Shown here one piece after another: positions 9,459-20,513 of a stretch of DNA of 64,000 bases. The notes under the pieces were generated by a model. That model was given only the letters and a program-made list of their open reading frames with translations, was not told where the DNA came from and did not search any database. Every line of letters begins with the position of its first letter. The stretch's first letter is position 1. The DNA comes from Elmis aenea (Eukaryota > Arthropoda > Insecta > Coleoptera > Elmidae), in the NCBI GenBank assembly GCA_947652605.1, contig OX393577.1, positions 24,679,466-24,743,465 on the forward strand, written 5' to 3'. The translations under genes were made by a program, and so were the position numbers.

Positions 9459-11198
9459 TTAGCATCGGCTGCATGATGGGCTTGGATAACAGCATGGCGT
9501 TTGAGGTCGTGATGAGCATGGCGTTCTACTAGGTGTGGTGCAGGGTGTAGAATAAGGTCGGCAACAAGGTATGCACATAGAAGAAGTCCAGTCTGGACAC
9601 GGTCTACATGGTGGACAAATATTCTGTGGTCTAGCTTTTTCGAAATACACACCTGATCCTCCGCCTCCGCCACCCCCTTTACCATCTTTGCCATCCCCAT
9701 CTTTTCCTCCCTTACTACCCTTACTTCCTTTACCGCCACTCCCATCATCATCGTCGCTACCACCACCTTTTCCACCTTTCTTACCTTTACCACCCTTGCC
9801 ACCCTTGCCACCCTTGCCACCCTTGCCACCCTTGCCTTTTTTGCCAGTTCTACTGTCTTTAGGAAGCACACCACCAGCTGCTAGTAGCGCATCAGCTAGT
9901 TCATATTGGGCGTCTCTATCTTCCTTTACAGGAGGAGGTTTTATTACAGGAGCTTTCGGAGTGCACACTCCCAACTCTATATTATTACGTTTTTCATTGG
10001 CTCCCTCTTTCTTTTTTCCTATTCTTAAAATAAATATATCTTTGTCTAAGGCTGTTTCAGGGGTTGTAATCTGCGATGGATCTAAAGGTGTACATGGAGC
10101 TGCTTTGATTGGAGAGCACATTGCCGCACCAGGAGTATTGGGGTTTGTACTTTTTGGAGGACTAATGGTTATACTATTACCGCAGCCCATATTTACATTC
10201 ATGGGTGATTTTGGTGATAGTTCACCACCTCCCGGCTGCAGTTCTCCATTTGGGCCAATATTACCTATCGTACAAAGACAGCCGTTATCAGCTTTCTCGC
10301 CTTGCTCTCCTGCGCCATCTTTGTAAACTCGAATAGTCACAGTATTGCCACCCATTTCAGCTCCTATTTCCTGATAACATCCTGGTCCTGGTGGCATCAT
10401 TTCCATCTCGGTTGGTTTAGCTGCATCCTGTCTTGAAACGGTTGAGCATTCGTTACAAGGAGGATCGGTATTACTACCAGATGTAGCTCGAGCAGATGGT
10501 GGACAAGGTCTTGTAGGATACTCTATGTTGGTCGAAGCTCTAGGACAAGGCGTCCTAGGACAGTCCATATTTATATTACCCGAACCACTACCTCTTGATT
10601 TATCAGATTTTTTGTAACGGTATAATGCATTTCCACCTTTGTCCTTAAACAGCACCGATTTTTCTTCCAAATTCATTTGAAACTGTGTAACGATTAATTT
10701 TCCAAAACAAGACATTCTAATATACACCGAAAGGCATCCAATGGACTCGCCAGTAGCGTTTGATATTTGAAAACAATCCTTCATAGTTTTAGCAGTTGGT
10801 TCCTTTACATTCGCACATTTACAAGCATCCATTAATTCATTAAACAAGTCAACAATAGATATCAAAGCGTTTCCAACTTGTACTTTCTCGGGTAAAGATC
10901 CCCGCGGCATCCTTTTAAAAACTTGTACGTAAACGTCAAATTGTTGAGTAACACTTTTTGCGTGATCTCCGGTTAAGGAAAACAGACATGATTTTCCACT
11001 TTTTATAGCACCGGAATCCCTTCTATATTCCCTTTTGGGAGAAAAATCCTGTTCGCAAATGTCTAAAGGTGCGTTATCTAAAAACTGAAACGAAACACAC
11101 GTTTCTCCTTCCATTTCATTGCAGTTGCATTCGGGGTCAAATTCGACTTTATCCACTAAAAACTCTAAAAGAAACAATTTTTCTGTTATTTCAGCCAT
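9459..11198 (-). CDS. MAP10-like (DUF4497) protein with collagen-like Gly/Lys and Cys/Pro-rich tail
   Basis: A single open exon of 579 aa starting MAEITEKLFLLEFLVDKVEF. The N-terminal 190 residues match the MAP10 N-terminal domain: the EKLFLLEFLVDKV opening, FQFLDNAPL, the SGKSCLFSL motif (about 68-76) and the later ISNATGESIGCLSVYIR strand. In vertebrates this domain belongs to microtubule-associated protein 10, a cytokinesis and microtubule-stabilising protein. Beyond residue 200 the protein is low-complexity: Pro/Cys motifs (PRTPCPRAST), an acidic/Gly middle, a run of GKG/GKGG repeats (about 455-520) and a cysteine-rich end (CPPCRPCP... SCSRC). The GKG run comes from a 9-bp DNA tandem repeat. 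A cytoskeletal role, possibly in sperm, is inference. The opposite-strand frame 9571-10326 is a shadow. Confidence 0.8.
   Translation of the reverse strand: MAEITEKLFLLEFLVDKVEFDPECNCNEMEGETCVSFQFLDNAPLDICEQDFSPKREYRRDSGAIKSGKSCLFSLTGDHAKSVTQQFDVYVQVFKRMPRGSLPEKVQVGNALISIVDLFNELMDACKCANVKEPTAKTMKDCFQISNATGESIGCLSVYIRMSCFGKLIVTQFQMNLEEKSVLFKDKGGNALYRYKKSDKSRGSGSGNINMDCPRTPCPRASTNIEYPTRPCPPSARATSGSNTDPPCNECSTVSRQDAAKPTEMEMMPPGPGCYQEIGAEMGGNTVTIRVYKDGAGEQGEKADNGCLCTIGNIGPNGELQPGGGELSPKSPMNVNMGCGNSITISPPKSTNPNTPGAAMCSPIKAAPCTPLDPSQITTPETALDKDIFILRIGKKKEGANEKRNNIELGVCTPKAPVIKPPPVKEDRDAQYELADALLAAGGVLPKDSRTGKKGKGGKGGKGGKGGKGGKGKKGGKGGGSDDDDGSGGKGSKGSKGGKDGDGKDGKGGGGGGGSGVYFEKARPQNICPPCRPCPDWTSSMCIPCCRPYSTPCTTPSRTPCSSRPQTPCCYPSPSCSRC
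9785..9840. repeat. 9-bp tandem repeat inside the MAP10-like gene
   Basis: About five to six copies of CCACCCTTG (plus strand), encoding the GKG/GGK run of the protein. Exact units imply recent expansion and likely length variation between individuals. Confidence 0.9.
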
Positions 11199-11308
11199 GT
11201 TGTGTTATTTACAAGAATTTATACGTGAAGATTAATTTAAAGTTAAACAGAAATTTTGATATAAATTGACATTTCAAAAAAAAAACAAATTTAAACTCGG
11301 CCCACTTC

Positions 11309-14081
11309 TTAAGAAAATTTTTCCGGTCGGAATATTAGCTTCGGTGCAGGATAGTGTTCCAAATACCATTTACAGGCCTCATGCATAAACGGTTGACCAA
11401 ATCTATCAACAAATACCTATTAATACTTTTGTTAAGAATTAGTTAATTCCGTTTTTATTGTAATTTACATATCAATGACTATTAAAAAGCAATGTATTAT
11501 TTATTACTAATCTGTAAGCAAGTTTCGCCATCGAACTAATTTCATGTAATTGTATTTGCAACCAAAAATATTATCGAAATTCTAGATACAAAAATTTTTT
11601 TCAGTGTAATAATTAAAAATAAACAAATTCAGAAATATCTCATCCTAATTTCCTCTTCCAGTTATTAATTTTATTTCGTAATTAGCAAAGAATTAAGTGC
11701 TTAGTTATATTACGCCGCGTGCTAGTTAGTAACGACAAACCCAAATCATGTTGCCACGAATATTCTCCTTTTGTGTATTGTATGTGAGACATTTATCGAT
11801 TCTTATTTATATCTATAATTGCTTTTAACTTACAAAGCCAGAGCGTCGCGTCGCTGGCAAGGAGTCAAATGGTTTGCGGTACCTGGTGAAGGTTCATATT
11901 GCCACCGCAAATACGAAACTTGGTAGGTACTTTTAACAGGTAACGGTTTCATATCTTTCGAAATTCGAGCACCAGGCAAAATAACCTGCGGTGAACCTGA
12001 ATTTGTTCGATACCAGATTGGTGGTTCCCATTTGCAAGGAACCAATTCTATTAGCGGCTTTTCTTTCGCTTTTTCTTGAAGAGCCAGTGCTTCTTGTTGT
12101 TTTGCTTCTTCTTGAGCTTCGGCATGACATTTATCGTCTAATTTTTGTAGTCGAGCATCTTTCAAACAGTCAAGTTCATATTTGTATGAGCGCTGGAATA
12201 CTCGTGCTAAAATAAAATTTAATTTAACAAATAAATAGAATAATGGGTACACACTTTTTTCCGTATGAAACTCGGTGTTCTTAACAATTTACTAGGGATG
12301 TATGTAGGTACCGATGAATCAGTACATAATCGGTAAATCCACCGCATTGGGTCTTTTACCGATTAATTGGTAATTGGCATTTTGGTCGACATATCAATTT
12401 TCTTTCAATTTTATTATGCCAATAGATTAAATTGACATATTAGATCGAAATAGTTTAACTTTTACAATTCTACCCTAATTATTAGAGTATGAATGCTAAT
12501 ATCGCTATTTATCGACTATAAGTGACCTAAACATTTTTTTAAACCAGCACATAATTTTTGAAATACTTCAAAAAAGAAAAAACATCTTGGAATATTAAAA
12601 ACCAAATAAAATAACTCTAAAGACACACTTTTAATAAATTTTTCATGAAAATATTGTTTTAATAATGCATTTCGATTAGGTACTCTTAAGCTACATTTAA
12701 TAAAAGAACATAACAATTTGCACTTTTTTCAAGAAAAATAGAAACATTTTTAAATTGCAACAAATGGTTTTAAACTTTCTAGATACACGTTATATAATTA
12801 TGAGCTATACAATCATTAAAATGACTTTTTAAAATGTCTGTGCATTTTATGTGCGTAAGTGAAGCAAAAATCATTAAGGCTGATCTGAAATAATTGTAAA
12901 AACGTGTATTTTAAACCTTAATAACTAACAATGTTAAGCGTAAAATAAAAAATACGTGTCTATTTTACCTACACCAACAATCTTTTAATAAATGAAAACT
13001 GAGAGAAGTTTAGCATTACGAAATACGCAGTAATTTCAGAATTTCGTTACGTATGTTTGTATTAAAATGGAACATAAAGCTACGGTAAAGCTTTTTAATG
13101 GATTTGTGAACAACTGATATATGTAGTGTAGTATCATGGGTCAGCAACGTTTTTCACTTCGAGTGCCATTTATTAATAGTTTTAATGCTTAAAATTTCTT
13201 ATGTGCCGCCAACAATATTGACCTTTGCTTGTGCTCAAAAATTGTTTTTTTTTTCGATTCAATTTATTTATTTTTTGGTTCCCCGAGACCCATAAATAAT
13301 TTAGGAAATTTTTCTGCATGCCACTAAAAATATTGTCGAGTGCCACTTATTGGCACGCTTGCGAATGTTTGCCGATCCCTGGCTGTGTAGTAACATTCAC
13401 GTGGGACACTTATTTTTTGGTTTAGAAAAAAATTTATATACTTAGTTAATAATTTATTACTTAAGCAATTAAACGCAGAATAAGTTTTTGAAATATTTTT
13501 GCAAGCCTGACAATAATAATAATTGTGTGTTTTGCATGAATATTTTGCTTATTTTCATCGACTATATTTGTTTTATTGTCTTAATATGAAGAGCTTTGCT
13601 AGTTTCTTACTGATGTTTTTTGCTTCTGTTTTACTTGCGACCTGTTATTGTTGAACAACATTAAACCCGAAATTTGTGTTTGCAATACGTATTTTATTAC
13701 GGCAAGTGTTTCAGATCCCCATCATTTTTTATAGTAATACTTACGCCGATTTTTGTAGCGAGGATCATAACTGGGATCAACAACTACACTATAGTTTTTC
13801 TGCATTTCATGCAAAAAAAATGCATTCTTTTCAGGGTTGTCCACCCATTCAGCACGTGCATTTTTCGTCCACTTTTCCAAAACTTTTGGATTGACTTCTT
13901 GTATTTGCGAGGCGTCTGGTGGATCATCATCACTTGCATCTACAGGATAGCTGAACTTTCCTAATGTGGTTTGCGTCACACGGGGAAACCCATAGGGGGT
14001 GAACTCGGGGGCCGAAGCCTGTTGTGAGTTAACATCTTTAATTATGTGATCCTTAGGTGGACGTGGGGGTAGTGTAAACAT
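11309..14081 (-). CDS. unrecognised three-exon protein (267 aa)
   Basis: Exons by hand: 14081-13745, 12206-11834, 11402-11309. Donors are GTAAGT at both introns, acceptors TTTTAG and GATAG, phases agree, and the total is 268 codons including stop. The start MFTLPPRPPK is chosen because the codons before it look untranslated. The protein is soluble, with no signal peptide or membrane span. It is rich in Pro, Tyr and Trp in short motifs (APEFTPYGFPR, CKWEPPIWYR, CKWYLEHYPAPK) and has a charged, probably helical centre (QRSYKYELDCLKDARLQKLDDK...EEAKQQEAL). I do not recognise the family. The scattered Y/W/P motifs recall small axonemal microtubule-inner proteins, but that is a weak impression. 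The first intron (12207-13744) holds a worn hAT relic. Confidence 0.65.
13139..13373. mobile_element. worn hAT-like relic in an intron
   Basis: The left sequence GGGTCAGCAACGTTTTTC and right sequence GAATGTTTGCCGATCCCTG are a degraded form of the common hAT end pair (CAGGGGTC.GCAAAC). The internal GAGTGCCA..TTATT is repeated. The target duplication is uncertain. Confidence 0.5.
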
Positions 14082-14581
14082 GTTGACGAATTTATAATAC
14101 AGCCCGATATAGATACCTTTTAATAAAATGACATTACACAACTAAATTGATTGACGTTAAAACTTTTGCCTCGTTACATTGACATTCTTGACTCAAAAAT
14201 TTCACTGAAATAATTTTGAGAGTGGGTACTGGAGAGGTTATTAAGAATATCCTTTCGAAAAAACGTCCCACAAGTTTTACCAAAAAAATTAAAAACGATA
14301 AGATTTAAACAGCATTTATATTCGTTACTTGAATCTTTTAACATCAACTACTTTAAAATCGACGTGTTGAAATGCAATTCAATCATTAGCACATTTATTT
14401 TGCCTTAAAATATCAATTAATTGTAATTTTCCAATGCACTAATGAATCACAAACAAGAAAGTTACCGGTATTTAAATGTGTGAACATTGAAATATGAGTA
14501 GCTTTTAAGAATACAGTGTTTTTTAATGTACTTTGACAAACGAATTTGCTGCAGTACTTTAAAAATGGATGTAAATATAGT

Positions 14582-15218
14582 GCTGGCCACTCACGATCCA
14601 ACGCCGCAGTACGATTGGCGCGTTCAGCCGGTGTCAGCAACTGACTTGCAACAGAAATCATGTTGAGATAGCTGTTTGTTAGCGTTACCGAATCAACTGA
14701 ACGAACCGTTGAGATATAGCGGTAGCGGTGTAACATAGGGCGCGTTCAGCCGGTGTCAGCAGCTGACTTGCAAGCTTGCAACATAAATCATGTTGAGATA
14801 GCTGTTTGTTAGCGTTACCGAATCAACTGAACGAACCGTTGATATATAGCGGTGTTACACCGTTCGACTGTGGTTCGGTAGAGGGTACACAGCAATCATA
14901 ACTACCGCTGCCAAAGTAAGCGTTCCTTATTTACGCTGAGACAATTTCGCAACAGCTAACATTAAGCGTACAGTCAACGGTTCGTTCAGCCGATATCGCT
15001 ACCTCAACTTCTCAGCTGCTGACACCGGCTGAACGCGCCCAATTGTGTTGGATGCGACGAAACTGAAGTGTTTTGGATCGTGTATGGGCGCAATTCAGCA
15101 AGATTGTACGATTGGGACCGCAGACAAACAAGTTTGTCTGCTGCAGTCAGTACAACCACAACACAGTACAACACAATAATTATTGTACTGCGGCGTTGGA
15201 TCGTGAGTGGCCACCAGC
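14582..15218. mobile_element. inverted-repeat element with internal duplications
   Basis: The ends read GCTGGCCACTCACGATCCAA then CGCCGCAGTAC, mirrored at 15184-15218 with a 2-base difference. Inside, a unit of about 120 bp beginning GCGCGTTCAGCCGGTGTCAG occurs twice in tandem (about 14619-14740 and 14741-14860) and once partly in inverse (about 14950-15040, ending CGGCTGAACGCGCC). Markedly GC-richer than its surroundings. Non-coding. Confidence 0.7.
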
Positions 15219-15943
15219 ATAAGAATTCGTTATGTTATGTTGTTCCCGTTCAATAAAATCCAACAGCGACAAAAGAAATATGTTTATGGAGACTGCTCTC
15301 TAGTTTAGGGTTATATCATAGATAAAGGTAATACCAACGGTGGTTTAAAAAATTTCATTTAACGTATGTGGCATTGAAAGATAAACCAAGTCGTGACTAA
15401 AAATCATTTGAAATGTATGGGCAATTTCAGAAATTATTAGACGAACATTCATGAACACCTTTAGCAAATGAGAAATGTTTCAAGGATGGGAAGGTGGGTT
15501 ATGCATGCCTCATGAATTTTTTGAACTTAATCTTGAAACACAAATTATCATTTGCACATTTATGAGACATGCTTCTGAACCGTTTTGAAAAAAATTGTTC
15601 GTATTTTGCGATGAAAAATATACAGGGTGTTTCTTAAGTATTGCAAAAAAATTCAAGGGGTGATTCCTTATCGAAAATTAAGGGGGTCTTTCATAAAAAA
15701 CAAATTCCTTAGACGTCTCCTTTCGAAGTTACACCCCCCTAAAGGCCAATTCTCACTTGGCAGTGCAGCGGCAGCGCAGCGCACGGGCAGCGCAGCGCTG
15801 CAACGGCACAAAAATTTGTAAGGATTCTCACATAGCAGCGCAGCGGCAGTAGAGTGACGGCAGCAAATAGAATTTTAGATTTTTCGGATCATTAGTAGGA
15901 GTTAAGACAGCGCAATGCGCAAAGAACGAACGTGTTTTGTAAA

Positions 15944-16164
15944 ATGAGTTTTAATGATGATGATGTGTTTGCTATTGCTGTATTATTAACAAATGAAACT
16001 AAACGAAAAAAAAAAGAAAATGTTGGATTCATGATTTGTGGAAACACAGTTTGGACGAAGGACAGTTTTATTTACTATCGGGGAGACTTTTAGAAAATGA
16101 AGTGAAATATTATAAATATATGAGAAACAATACCTATCAGCAGTTTGAGTATAAAAAATATTAA
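15944..16164 (+). pseudogene. Harbinger transposase N-terminal fragment
   Basis: Starts MSFNDDDVFAIAVLL. After one shift of frame in the A-run near 16002-16012 it reads CWIHDLWKHSLDEGQFYLL then SGRLLENEVKYYKYMRNNTYQQFE, which matches the start of PIF/Harbinger transposases (W.H....R...GEF..L...L..D...F..YFRM....F..L). It ends at 16164 with the DDE catalytic part missing. Internally deleted and frameshifted, so not functional. Confidence 0.7.
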
Positions 16165-16346
16165 AAGCAATACTTACGGCTTTCATTAATTTTCCTTGAT
16201 ATTTCTTTCCAAATATTTTCCTTTCTTAATAAATTACTATAATTTTCATTGCTCATATCATATAATTCTGGTTTTTCTTTTACTAATAAAATTATTTCTT
16301 CAATTTTACCCTCCATAATAAAAACACAACCACTACTTGTATTCAA
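16161..16346 (-). pseudogene. MADF (Myb/SANT-like) fragment of a Harbinger element
   Basis: EEIILLVKEKPELYDMSNENY then NLLRKENIWKEISRKI is the first half of a MADF domain, the DNA-binding protein that is the usual partner gene of PIF/Harbinger transposases. A donor-like CC|GTAAGT follows at KINES(R), but no second exon was found before the element ends. Its stop overlaps that of the opposing transposase fragment by four bases, so the deletion joined the two genes tail to tail. Confidence 0.65.
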
Positions 16347-17452
16347 TATGCAGTAATATTTGCTAATCAGGTGCCTCCGACCGATAAATGGCGGGATTTT
16401 AATTTGGCCGAATAAGCAGTCTGTAGCAGTATTTGCCGCTTTTCAATAAAGGCCAATTCCCACTTGGCAGTGCAGCGACAGCGCAGCGCTGCACTGCCAA
16501 GTGGGAATTGGCCTTAAAGGTGTGCGGTAAAATTAGGTTTTTATTTTATTTCTCAAATTCGGATAAATTTTGGAAAATGATATTTGGTAGATATTTTATA
16601 CTTATTAAAAGGTTTCCCATAGTAATATTTTTAATCATCCCCCACCTTCACAGGGGGTTGAAAAGTGCGACCCCTGTTGGTTTTCTTATCAGAACTCTTT
16701 GGTGGGTTAAAATTTTTTTTTTCAAAGCTTGATTTATTTAGAAACTTTATTTATTCTTTAGTTTATCTCGAAAAACCTACCGTTTTTGAGTAAAAAATAA
16801 AATAAGTAAACATGACCATCAAAAATATTCTATAAAATGATTCATTTTAGTGGTTTCCATGGTTTGTTTATGTTCATATTAGCTAGATGTGACGAGCGTT
16901 ATAGCGTTGTCGTTGCGTTAACCTCAAAATGGATTACTCTCGTCAATTCTACCCAACATGAACATAAACAAACCATGGCAACCACCAAAATGAATAGTTT
17001 TATATAGGAATATTTGATGGTTCATGTTAACTTATATTATTTTTTACTCAAAAACGGTAGGTTTTACGAGATAAACTAGAGAATAAATAAAGTTTCTAAA
17101 TAAATCAAGCTTTGAAAACAAATATTTTTAATTAAAAAATTTTAACCCACCAAAGAGTTGTGATAAGAAAACCAACAGGGGTCGCACTTTTCAGCCCCCT
17201 GTGGAGGTGGGAGATGATTAAAAATATGACTATGGGAAACCTTTTAATAAGTATAAAACATTTACCAAATATCATTTTCCTAAATTTATCCAAATTTGAG
17301 AAATAAAATAAAAACCTAATTTTACCACACCCCTTTAAGGGGGTGTACCTTCGAAAGGAGACGTCTAAGGGTTTTTTTTTAATGAAAGACCCCCTTAATT
17401 TTCGATAAGGAATCACCTCCTGAATTTTTTGCAATACTTAAGAAACACCCTG

Positions 17453-18610
17453 TATATTACAAACCAGGGTTGGCCTGATTTAAATCAGTTGATTTTTTTA
17501 ATTGAAATCATGATTTAAATCAATCTATATTTTTTTCACGATTCAACGTCACACGTCACATATAAATTAAATGCACGTTTTACTTCCACTCGCTGAAACA
17601 ACCGCCGGAAATATTGCCTATTGGCTTCTTAATAGGTCAGGGAGAAATAAAGTTTCTACAGGAATTTCTTGTTAGAGACGCATTCCGGTAGATTCGCTTA
17701 GTAAATTGTCACGATATTTATTAATTTTAGGGTCAAAAGATCTACAGCAGACAACAAGATCATGCTCGACCCCATACCGCAAGATAACCCCAGGAAAAAT
17801 TAAAGACTGCACTGGAAAACATAGCCTCATTAACACCAGATATTGCACCTAAGGATTATAATTTGTCTCGAGCTCTGAATTTTTTTATAAAAGATAAAAA
17901 ATCAATAGAACAATCTCCAAAAGGTAGTGGATAAACTTCTGGCGCAAAAAAAAGATCAATTGTTCACAAATTAGATCCAGAAGTTGCCTGAATCTTAGAC
18001 ACACTCATATGCTACGTTTCCTGCGCACTTTTTTTAATAAGATAAATTTCGCCCATAAAAGCGCGCTTAATTTTCTTACAACAAAATCAGGTCCAACTCT
18101 GCCTTTTACTTAAAAAAAATAGTAAAAACGGGTAACATGTTATCCCACACATTTATATGCAAACTATTCAAACCACAATAAATCGGCACTCTTTAGAAAA
18201 ACTGTTTCAGGATTCAGCGTTTAAAATATTAGGGCACGCCAAAAAAAATACGAAACCTCTAATGCACACACTATCGTTGTATTACCATTTACCCACATCT
18301 ACCACACAATGTTGTAAAACACTAAACATATCAATAAAAAGTTCAGTTTACACATGAACAATAAGCGTATACAAAAAAAAACACGAAAGAGTGTGTACGG
18401 TAAATATGAACTGTAAATTAAAATTTAGCAAAATGAAGTTAATCTAGATAAGTTATTTCCTGGTGTAAAGCCTGCGCTGTTTGCTATTATTTATCTATAA
18501 TTTTTAAAATTTATTGTGTACTACCCATGTGGTACATTGTAATTAATTAAAAATTAATCGATTGTCTGTAATATTCGACAAGAAACTGCACTGCACATTT
18601 CTTTATTATA
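17453..18610. other. hAT end relic and unassigned sequence
   Basis: Bases 17465-17525 (CAGGGTTGGCCTGATTTAAA onward) resemble the end of a common hAT miniature rich in GATTTAAATC. The rest, including the frame 18157-18357, shows no recognisable family or conserved signal. Confidence 0.45.
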
Positions 18611-19192
18611 CCGGGTGTTAACCACCAGCCGTGAACATAGGGAATTAACATTGGTTTTAACTTTTTTTCGGATTCCTGCTCCCCAATTGAATTTATATTA
18701 AAATTAATGGTAACAATAGAAAGATAAAATTATTACGCATCATTTGATTTAATTAATATTTTAAAATTGGATTAATTTTACAAATATAAGTAGCCATGAC
18801 TGTCAAATTGACATTTGTTTTCATTAATTTTTATTATCTGTCAATTTTTAAATCAGCGAGTTATTTCTTTAACAATTTTGATTAAAATGAGTAATTACAA
18901 TAACGCAAAAAGAGTATTTATGGTGAAAGCAAAAATTAATGAAAACAAATGTTAGATTGACAGTCATGGCATGGCTACTTATATTTGTAAAATTAATCAA
19001 ATTTTAAAATATTAATTATAAACTAAATATTAAACATTTAAGCTTATTAATGGTCTCAAATGATGCGTAATAATTTTATCTTTCTATTTTCACCATTAAT
19101 TTCAATATAAATTCAATTGGGGAGCAGGAATCCGAAAAAAAGTTAAAACCAATGTTAATTCCCTATGTTCACGGCTGGTGGTTAACACCCGG
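18611..19192. mobile_element. TA-flanked palindromic element (family 6)
   Basis: The left end CCGGGTGTTAACCACCAGCC is mirrored by GGCTGGTGGTTAACACCCGG, with TA outside each. The arms match through GTGAACATAGGGAATTAACA, GGAGCAGGAATCCGAAAAAA and the GACAGTCATGGC...TTTGTAAAATTAATC block. The loop centre is near 18890. Non-coding; the ORF 19102-19299 is arm read-through. Confidence 0.85.
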
Positions 19193-19920
19193 TATATACA
19201 GAATGTCCCAAAATTTCCTGCGAACGATGGTGAAATAGTATGGATATTTAAAAATTGCTTAATGACATGATTACGTATATATTTTAATACAAAAATCAAG
19301 TAATTTTAATACTTTAATTATTTTAATTTTTGAAATTCGCTTAAAAAACTTTCCCCAACATCATTTACTTATATTCCTTTCCAGAGACAAGTTCACGTAC
19401 ATTCATCATAACATTACGGGTTTGAAGAAAACACTAAAAAAAAATCATAAAATAATTGCAGACTCATATTTTGTACAAAAATATACAATCATATAATTAG
19501 GCAATTTATCTGAAACTTATCTTATTTCACTAAAACATTCAGACTTTTGGAACACCCTTGTTTTAAGTCATTTATTTTTTTTAGTCCTGTAATTATAACT
19601 TCACTTGTAGATAAAATGCTGATAATTTTACTTATTGAAATTATGAGGGCTAATGAAGCGTAGTTGCATCATTTTATAAGGCTACTTAAACTGAATGTTT
19701 ATTTTTTACACAATCTATAGTATTTATTTATAATTGTGGCACTTATTTGAAACGTACCTACTTTCCATGATTATTTATATTTATCGAACTCAAACATTGG
19801 CCAACCCTTAAGCCAAACAAATCAGAAGATTAAGTGTTTTTCATTATTTAAGATAATAAGCAAAGAACAAAATACTTTCTGCACTTCTAAGATAAGAGGG
19901 CTATGATAACTTTAATTTAA

Positions 19921-20509
19921 CCCCTTGAACATAACGTTAAATTCCTGGGTTTATGCATTCAACAATGTCGCGGCGGCAGAGGCTAACTTTTTTTTATGTT
20001 CCTTCTGTAATAAAGCTGTGAGTTGAAAAATACAACAATTAGGCTGTTCTCTATCAGCTCCTCAAAAAAATTAAATTTCTTTTTACAAAAATCACACGCA
20101 AAAACAGCGCGAACCCAACTTACCCAAATCTTCCTGCATAAGATTTTTGAGTCAAGAAAAAAAAAGACTTTTGGCGTGGGTGACAAAGACCAACCTAATT
20201 TTTGTCTTTTTCCAACTTATAGCTTCAACACAGAATGCACGTTAAAAAAAAATCTGCCTACGCCGCCTTGATACTGTCACGTGCATAAAACCGGCTCTAA
20301 CGCGCGATCAACTGAATTTATCCGCTTTCGCGTGTACAAGGCCTCAAATCGTACAGCACGGCACAAACGCGATAAAACCGCTTGAACCCAGTTCGTAGAA
20401 CAAGGTCAACGGTGCAAAAGCGGTAAAAATGCACAAATTTAAATTGTAGAGCCTCAGTATTAGCGCGAAATGAACGCCCGAACTCTGTTCGTAGAGACCA
20501 GTCAAGGGG
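19921..20509. mobile_element. piggyBac-type miniature element
   Basis: TTAA at 19917-19920 and 20510-20513 flank a 589-bp segment with ends CCCCTTGA and TCAAGGGG. TTAA targets with C-rich ends are the piggyBac signature. The interior is GC-richer than the flanks and has opposing chance ORFs (19983-20186, 20023-20271) with no family. The inverted match is short, so this is less certain than the piggyBac at 49.6 kb. Confidence 0.55.
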
Positions 20510-20513
20510 TTAA

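Larger units (their letters stand above)
15743..16514. mobile_element. PIF/Harbinger miniature with a third internal terminal repeat
   Basis: The ends AGGCCAATTCTCACTTGGCA and, in reverse complement, AGGCCAATTCCCACTTGGCA are flanked by TAA on both sides (15740-15742, 16515-16517), the 3-bp target of PIF/Harbinger. A further copy of the end lies at 16450, also preceded by TAA, so bases 16450-16514 form a 65-bp end-to-end mini-hairpin. Remnants of both Harbinger genes lie inside, converging on each other. Confidence 0.8.
15623..17452. mobile_element. TA-flanked palindromic element (family 1, copy A)
   Basis: The left end CAGGGTGTTTCTTAAGTATT is mirrored by AATACTTAAGAAACACCCTG at the right end, with TA outside both. 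Inverted matching continues for hundreds of bases (the GAAAATTAAGGGGGTCTTTC block, the GGAGACGTCTAAGG block, the CATGGTTTG block near 16860/16975). The left arm is broken by a Harbinger miniature. A second copy of this family lies at 58915-61252. ORFs at 15627-15821, 16433-16732 and 17132-17434 are arm read-through. Confidence 0.8.

Noticed and set aside
9571..10326. 251-aa plus-strand ORF rich in Pro and Leu
   Set aside because: Antisense shadow of the Gly/Lys-rich MAP10-like gene; no independent signal.
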